Below, piece after piece: positions 59,617 to 64,000 of a stretch of 64,000 nucleotides of DNA (its first letter is position 1; each line of letters begins with the position of its first letter). The DNA is taken from positions 32,447 to 96,446 of the forward strand of contig NZ_SUND01000020.1 in assembly GCF_005280205.1 (NCBI RefSeq). The letters run 5' to 3'. Below the pieces are notes generated by a model, which had not been told where the DNA came from, did not search any database, and saw only the letters and a program-made list of their open reading frames with translations. Source of the DNA: Bacillus yapensis. GTDB taxonomy: Bacteria; Bacillota; Bacilli; Bacillales; Cytobacillaceae. The position numbers and the translations under genes are program-made.

Positions 59617-60936
59617 ATGAAAAAAAGTACTCGTATTACAAGCTGGAATCCGGAAGATCAAAAGTTTTGGGAGAGTACGGGAAAGAGACATGCGAAGCGA
59701 AATCTATGGATTTCTGTTCCGTCATTAATGCTAGCTTTTGTCGTATGGCAAATCTGGTCAGTTGTAGCGGTACGTTTAAATGATATTGGTTTTACTTATA
59801 CAGAGGAGCAATTATTTACATTAGCCGCCATTCCAGGATTAGTAGGGGCAACATTGCGATTCTTCTATACCTTTGCTGTTGGAAAATTTGGTGGACGAAA
59901 TTGGACAGTGATTTCTACTGCGATTCTAGCTATTCCAGCAATTGGTATTGGGATGGCAGTTCAAAATCCTGATACACCATTTTCTATGATGCTTCTATTA
60001 GCAGCACTATGTGGATTAGGTGGAGGAAACTTCTCATCATCTTCATCCAATATGAGCTATTTCTTCCCGAAATCAGAAAAAGGTACAGCGCTTGGAATTA
60101 ACGGTGGATTAGGAAATATGGGGGTTTCAGTCGTTCAATTTGTGACTCCATTAATCATTGCAACTAGCACCTTTGCTTTTATGGGTGAAGGTCAGGTACT
60201 CTCTAGCGGAGAAACAATTTGGTTACACAATGCCGCTTTCATCTGGGTAATTCCGATTGCGATTGTTTCAATTGCCGCATATTTTGGCATGGATAACCTT
60301 CCAAACACATCGCAATCTGCTAAAGAACAATTTGTTATTGTAAAACGTAAGCATACGTGGATAATGACAGTTTTATATGTTGCCACTTTCGGTTCATTTA
60401 TTGGATATTCAGCAGCATTTCCGTTGTTACTAAGATCTCAATTCCCTGAGCATGTATCTCTTGCATTTTTAGGAGCTCTACTTGCAGCAGCTGCTAGACC
60501 TGTTGGTGGCTGGATTTCTGATAAATTAGGGGGAGCCCTCGTTACAGCATGGGTATTTATTGTTATGACAGTTGGAGCATTAGGAGTTGTATACTTCACG
60601 AATGCAAAAGAATTTACAGGATTCTTAGTGTCATTCTTAATCCTGTTCCTTGCATCAGGAATTGGCTCTGGATCAACATTCCAAATGATTCCGAGCATCT
60701 TCCCAGCCAAAGAAGCGGCTCCAGTATTAGGCTTTACAGCAGCATTTGCAGCTTATGGCTCATACTTTATCCCGCAGCTATTTGGATGGTCAACAAGTAC
60801 AACAGGTTCTCCTGTCACTGCATTTTATTTCTTTATTGCCGTTTATGTTTTATCATTCGGCCTAAACTGGTACTTCTACCAACGAAATAAAATTGATAAG
60901 AAGGGTACGTCACCTTCTGTGCACAAGGCATCTTAA
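59617..60936 (+). CDS. NarK-type nitrate/nitrite MFS transporter
   Basis: A 439-residue protein with 12 helices. The nitrate signature LCGLGGGNFSSSSSNMSYFF in helix 5 and LGINGGLGNMGVSVVQFVTP directly match the NarK/NasA family, and TYTEEQLFTLAAIPGLVGAT, RPVGGWISDKLGG are also typical. It would import nitrate and/or export nitrite, which fits a cytoplasm-facing reductase. Last gene of the operon, 2 bp after the unknown gene. I leave the symbol open because narK and narT/nasA cannot be separated by eye. Confidence 0.92.
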   Translation: MKKSTRITSWNPEDQKFWESTGKRHAKRNLWISVPSLMLAFVVWQIWSVVAVRLNDIGFTYTEEQLFTLAAIPGLVGATLRFFYTFAVGKFGGRNWTVISTAILAIPAIGIGMAVQNPDTPFSMMLLLAALCGLGGGNFSSSSSNMSYFFPKSEKGTALGINGGLGNMGVSVVQFVTPLIIATSTFAFMGEGQVLSSGETIWLHNAAFIWVIPIAIVSIAAYFGMDNLPNTSQSAKEQFVIVKRKHTWIMTVLYVATFGSFIGYSAAFPLLLRSQFPEHVSLAFLGALLAAAARPVGGWISDKLGGALVTAWVFIVMTVGALGVVYFTNAKEFTGFLVSFLILFLASGIGSGSTFQMIPSIFPAKEAAPVLGFTAAFAAYGSYFIPQLFGWSTSTTGSPVTAFYFFIAVYVLSFGLNWYFYQRNKIDKKGTSPSVHKAS

Positions 60937-60947
60937 TATAAGACTTT

Positions 60948-60994
60948 AAATGGCCCTCTCCTTTCATTTAGCGTAAAGAGAGGGCCATTTTTTA
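60948..60994 (+). terminator. Terminator of the molybdoenzyme operon
   Basis: AAATGGCCCTCTC pairs with GAGAGGGCCATTT, then TTTATG. It divides the enzyme operon from the sensor operon. Confidence 0.9.
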
Positions 60995-61080
60995 TGTTTC
61001 CTCGCTTAGGTTATTTATAGCAAACCTACTAAATGTTATATTATCAATAGAAGCGTTTAGCAGAAATAGGAGGAACTTGG

Positions 61081-61728
61081 ATGGAACGTTTGCCAGAGAA
61101 AAAAGAAATAAGCAACTATATCATTCAGTCATCAGAAGATGAAATTAAACGAATTGCATTTGAACTCCATGAAGGAGTTGGGCAAACGTTATATAGTGTG
61201 TTCACAGGTATGCAGCTTCTTGAAGCGAATATGACTGATCACGAGAGCAAACATCATGTTCATGAAATGAACGAGATTCTGGAAAAAACAATTCAAGAAA
61301 TTCGGTTCTTATCCGTGGAATTACACCCACCAACCCTGTCTTCGTTGGGTTTTTTACCAGCACTGAAGAGCTATCTGAATTTATATAAAGCGACGTATGG
61401 AATTCTTGTTGAGGTTGAACAAGTTGGGCAAGAAATACTTCTACCAGAACGTCATCGAATCATGTTATTCCGAGTTTGTCAGGAAGCGTTGGGGAATATT
61501 GCGAAATATGCTGATACTCATCAGGTACATATCAAGCTCGAATGGGAAAAACATGGAGTGGCAATTGTTATATGTGATGAGGGAATTGGTTTTGATGTAG
61601 AAAAGAATAGACATAAACCAGGATTAGCTGTGATGTATGAGAGAATGAAGCTAATCGGTGGGAATTGTGTAATTACTTCTACATTAGGCAAAGGGACAAC
61701 GATTCAGTTAGAGTTACCGTTACAATAG
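61081..61728 (+). CDS. Sensorless NarL-family histidine kinase (HisKA_3)
   Basis: 215 residues made only of a HisKA_3 domain (RIAFELHEGVGQTLYS, phospho-acceptor His30) and an HATPase domain (N-box QEALGNIAKYA, DEGIGFDVEK, GLAVMYERMKLIGG). There is no PAS, GAF or membrane segment. It is 27 bp upstream of the response regulator. It might be a second phosphodonor, a phosphatase, or work with the GAF protein as sensor. AGGAGGAAC precedes ATG 61081. Confidence 0.88.
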   Translation: MERLPEKKEISNYIIQSSEDEIKRIAFELHEGVGQTLYSVFTGMQLLEANMTDHESKHHVHEMNEILEKTIQEIRFLSVELHPPTLSSLGFLPALKSYLNLYKATYGILVEVEQVGQEILLPERHRIMLFRVCQEALGNIAKYADTHQVHIKLEWEKHGVAIVICDEGIGFDVEKNRHKPGLAVMYERMKLIGGNCVITSTLGKGTTIQLELPLQ

Positions 61729-61755
61729 CCAGTTTCAAGCTAAGGAGGAAATACC

Positions 61756-62409
61756 TTGATTAAAATTTTGCTAGTTGATGATCATGCTGTCGTGAGAATG
61801 GGCTTGAAAATGTTGCTTAATAATCATGCTGAAATGGAGGTTGTTGGGGAGGCTTCCGAAGGAAATGAAGGAATAGAAAAAGCTCATGAGTTAAGTCCAG
61901 ATGTCATTGTCATGGATTTAAGTATGCCCCACGGTAAAGATGGTCTTTCAGCCACTTCAGAAATCAAAAAGCAACTGCCGAATGTAGCCATTCTAATTTT
62001 AACGATGCATGATGATGAAGAATACTTATTTAGAGCCATTCAGGCGGGTGCCTCAGGATGTATTTTAAAAAGCGCACCTCATGATGAACTTATTCAAGCT
62101 ATTCAGTCCGTCTCAAAAGGAAATGCTTATCTTCATCCTTCTGCAACGAAGAGATTAATGGAAGAGTATTTAATCGGAATACGCGACGGTGAGGCAGACC
62201 ATTTTAACTTATTATCGGATCGGGAACGAGAGGTACTCACTTTAATTGCAAAGGGATATTCTAATAAGGAAATTGGCGAAAAGCTATCGATAAGTGTAAA
62301 AACAGTAGAGACCCATAAAGGTAATTTAATGGAAAAGCTCCAAATGAAGACGAGACCAGAGCTCGTAGCCTTTGCTTTGAAAAAAGGGCTACTGGGCTAC
62401 GGAATGTAA
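61756..62409 (+). CDS. nreC: NreC-like response regulator (NarL/FixJ family)
   Basis: A 217-residue regulator: receiver domain with acidic pair DD (8-9), phospho-acceptor Asp54 (VIVMDLSMPHGKDGL), LTMHDDEEYL and Lys in ILKSAPHDEL; then LuxR-type HTH LSDREREVLTLIAKGYSNKE...SVKTVETHKGNLMEKL. The DLSMPxGxxGL and LTMxDDEEYLF segments follow staphylococcal NreC closely. Start TTG 61756, AAGGAGGAA 6 nt upstream. Its probable target is the palindrome at 54461-54476. Confidence 0.85.
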   Translation: MIKILLVDDHAVVRMGLKMLLNNHAEMEVVGEASEGNEGIEKAHELSPDVIVMDLSMPHGKDGLSATSEIKKQLPNVAILILTMHDDEEYLFRAIQAGASGCILKSAPHDELIQAIQSVSKGNAYLHPSATKRLMEEYLIGIRDGEADHFNLLSDREREVLTLIAKGYSNKEIGEKLSISVKTVETHKGNLMEKLQMKTRPELVAFALKKGLLGYGM

Positions 62410-62421
62410 AGGAAGATTTGA

Positions 62422-62862
62422 ATGTTTGATAAAACGATACATAACGCTGCCATTATGGATATATGCATAAAGACGTTACACGAAGTGAACTGTGACTTTG
62501 TCGGTTTTGCTTTTCAAAATCAGATTGGCCCAGATATTAAATGGCATGTAGTAGCCGGAAATCAAAACGAAAAATATAAGCATATCACCCTTCGTTATGG
62601 GAAAGGAATAGCTGGTAGAGTCATTTCTACAGGTAGCCCCATGACGATTGAGGACTTTCCCCATGATATTCTTGGAAAAGCGCTAGAATACCCGATCATG
62701 CTTGCAGAGAAATTGATATATGCTTATGCCGTACCAATTTACCTTAATGGGGCTCCAAAAGGTGTGTTTTTAATTGGTCAGAGGTTGCGAAAGGGATTAT
62801 CTGAAGAAGAAAAGAAGGTAATCATTATACAGGCTCGTTCAATCGAAGACACAATTAGTTAA
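62422..62862 (+). CDS. nreA: NreA-like GAF domain protein
   Basis: 146 residues, one GAF domain (WHVVAGNQNEKYKHITLRYG, then GKGIAGRVISTGSPM). Size and sequence style match NreA of Staphylococcus carnosus, the nitrate-binding protein that controls the kinase NreB. It lies 12 bp after the regulator and 21 bp before the PAS kinase, the same gene company as nreABC though in different order. Nitrate binding is inferred. Confidence 0.78.
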   Translation: MFDKTIHNAAIMDICIKTLHEVNCDFVGFAFQNQIGPDIKWHVVAGNQNEKYKHITLRYGKGIAGRVISTGSPMTIEDFPHDILGKALEYPIMLAEKLIYAYAVPIYLNGAPKGVFLIGQRLRKGLSEEEKKVIIIQARSIEDTIS

Positions 62863-62883
62863 TAACTTTTGGAGGTTAATAAG

Positions 62884-63888
62884 ATGGACTATCATTTGTC
62901 GCAGCCGAATAATGAGCTCAGTGACTTAAAATATGCTTTGGATGAATCAACGATTTTAGCCTATACGGATAAAAGAGGTATCATTCAATATGTGAATGAT
63001 AAATTTTGTGCTGTTTCAAAGTACTCTCGTGAAGAATTAATCGGCTCTGATCATCGAATTGTTAATTCTCACTATCATTCGAAGGAATTTTTCAAAGAGA
63101 TGTGGAGAACGATTTCGTCTGGGAAGGTGTGGAAGGGTGAAATCCGCAACCGTGCTAAAGATGGTGAATATTATTGGGTGGACACGACGATTGTGCCGTT
63201 TCTCGATGATAAAGGGAAACCGTACCAGTATTTGGCCATTCGATATGAAATTACGAAGCTGAAGAAGATAGAGGAAGAGCTTCAGAAAATGATGATTAAA
63301 CTTATAGATGTACAGGAAGAAGAGCGACGCCGTTTATCTCGTAATTTACATGATGGGATTGGGCAAAACCTTTACAGTCATCTTATCACCATTAATCTAT
63401 TACAGACTGAAATCGATCATCCGATTGTGGAAAAATTACAGAAAGAAGCTACGGACTTAATTGAAGAGGTTCGTGAGATTTCTTGGGAACTCCGTCCTTC
63501 TGTTCTTGATGATTTAGGTTTAGTACCAGCGATTCGCTCCTATTTAGTTCGCTATTCTGAGCATTACGGCATAGACGTTGGTTTTGACTGTGCATTAATG
63601 AATAGACTTTCTTCCAATAAGGAAATTGCCATCTATCGTATTATTCAGGAGTCCCTAACGAACGCGAGAAAGTATGCAGAAACTGATCGTGCAAATGTGA
63701 CGATTCGAGAGATGGATGGGTCTGTACGAATCATGATTGAGGATTTTGGGAAAGGCTTTAACTTGGATGAAATTCACCGTGGAGTCGGCCTTTTTAGTAT
63801 GGAGGAGAGAGCACGTGCAGTAAACGGGGAATTGCACATTTATTCAACGGTAGGGCAGGGAACGAAGGTTATATTTGAATGTTATTGA
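62884..63888 (+). CDS. nreB: NreB-like PAS histidine kinase without iron-sulfur cysteines
   Basis: 334 residues: PAS domain (about 15-125; ILAYTDKRGIIQYVNDKFCA, HRIVNSHYHSKEFFKEMWRT, GEYYWVDTTIVPF), then HisKA_3 (EEERRRLSRNLHDGIGQNLY, His156) and HATPase (IIQESLTNARKYAE, GLFSMEERARAVNG). NreB of Staphylococcus ligates an oxygen-labile [4Fe-4S] cluster with four PAS cysteines; this PAS has a single Cys42. It resembles Aer-type PAS domains, so another cofactor such as FAD is possible. ATG 62884 follows GGAGG at 8 nt. Confidence 0.8.
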   Translation: MDYHLSQPNNELSDLKYALDESTILAYTDKRGIIQYVNDKFCAVSKYSREELIGSDHRIVNSHYHSKEFFKEMWRTISSGKVWKGEIRNRAKDGEYYWVDTTIVPFLDDKGKPYQYLAIRYEITKLKKIEEELQKMMIKLIDVQEEERRRLSRNLHDGIGQNLYSHLITINLLQTEIDHPIVEKLQKEATDLIEEVREISWELRPSVLDDLGLVPAIRSYLVRYSEHYGIDVGFDCALMNRLSSNKEIAIYRIIQESLTNARKYAETDRANVTIREMDGSVRIMIEDFGKGFNLDEIHRGVGLFSMEERARAVNGELHIYSTVGQGTKVIFECY

Positions 63889-63955
63889 CGCCTTTTAATG
63901 GCAAGAAATTGACGGAGTTAATTGTCAATAATCTGACGGAAATATTGGCCAAAAC

Positions 63956-63991
63956 AAGGGGGAAGCCCGTAACCTGCTAAAGCCTCCCCTT
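63956..63991 (+). terminator. Probable terminator of the nre-like operon
   Basis: AAGGGG...CCCCTT with inner pairs near the end of the window; T-run short, so moderate. Confidence 0.5.
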
Positions 63992-64000
63992 AAACTAAAT

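Noticed and set aside
1..64000. CRISPR array, rRNA or tRNA genes
   Set aside because: I saw no regularly spaced repeats and no cloverleaf or rRNA-like sequence; the T-box leader is the only tRNA-related element.

Overview
The window is low-G+C DNA from an endospore-forming member of the Bacillaceae (Bacillus sensu lato). Support for this: the cortex hydrolase gene cwlJ, a gerA-type germinant-receptor operon, AGGAGG-type ribosome sites with frequent TTG/GTG starts, S-box, T-box and TPP leaders, a CIRCE element, Fbp-type small proteins, and a qoxABCD quinol oxidase operon. I cannot name the species. It reads as a chromosomal segment; mobile DNA is limited to one decayed IS1182-type element and three copies of a short hairpin-rich repeat.

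Layout. 1-4.0 kb: end of an aminotransferase gene, cwlJ, an alkaline-phosphatase-superfamily phosphodiesterase, an Atg22-like MFS protein, a 5'-truncated oxidoreductase relic and repeat copy 1. 4.0-10.1 kb: sulfur island with mtnE and mtnU divergent, then a SAM-I riboswitch controlling metNIQ and an HcxA/YbdH-like 2-oxoacid reductase. 10.3-14.4 kb: germinant-receptor operon whose B subunit carries an in-frame TAG. 14.4-25.6 kb: DUF3006 plus a ComEC-like lipoprotein, an NRDE protein, htpG behind a perfect CIRCE, a TerD-zinc ribbon-TerB fusion, a thioesterase, an alanine symporter, a luciferase-like oxidoreductase, repeat copy 2, an FbpB-type small protein and an SDR enzyme. 25.7-34.4 kb: acyl-CoA metabolism (acetoacetyl-CoA synthetase, acyl-CoA ligase, TetR regulator, CoA transferase) around a lone T-box-controlled leuA. 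34.5-44.7 kb: MerR/RacA-like coiled-coil protein, diguanylate cyclase, oxidoreductase, YlmA-type ATPase, MFS exporter, aspartokinase III, AlaX, and an MhqD-like hydrolase behind an MhqR-type operator. 44.8-51.3 kb: TPP riboswitch and thiT, a second SAM-I riboswitch whose only downstream gene is a 47-residue FbpA-like ORF, vanW, then qoxABCD. 51.5-54.2 kb: IS1182 remnant, LysM cortex-hydrolase-like protein, archaeal-type peptidyl-tRNA hydrolase, repeat copy 3.

The most interesting part is 54.4-63.9 kb. Eight genes encode a NarI/DsrM-like membrane subunit with a CxxC tail, a Nas/Nap-type molybdopterin oxidoreductase with a cysteine Mo ligand and no export signal, a four-cluster ferredoxin, a Tat-type Rieske protein, three small unknown proteins and a NarK-type nitrate transporter. 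They are followed by a sensorless histidine kinase, an NreC-like regulator, an NreA-like GAF protein and a PAS kinase lacking the iron-sulfur cysteines of NreB. A GC-rich TAGGG...CCCTA palindrome, similar to the NreC box, sits inside a larger inverted repeat about 43 bp upstream of the inferred start of the operon. I read this as a non-canonical, quinol-linked, cytoplasm-facing nitrate reductase with its own nitrate-responsive control. It lacks NarGHJI, NapB and NasB in this window. Function is inferred from families and context.
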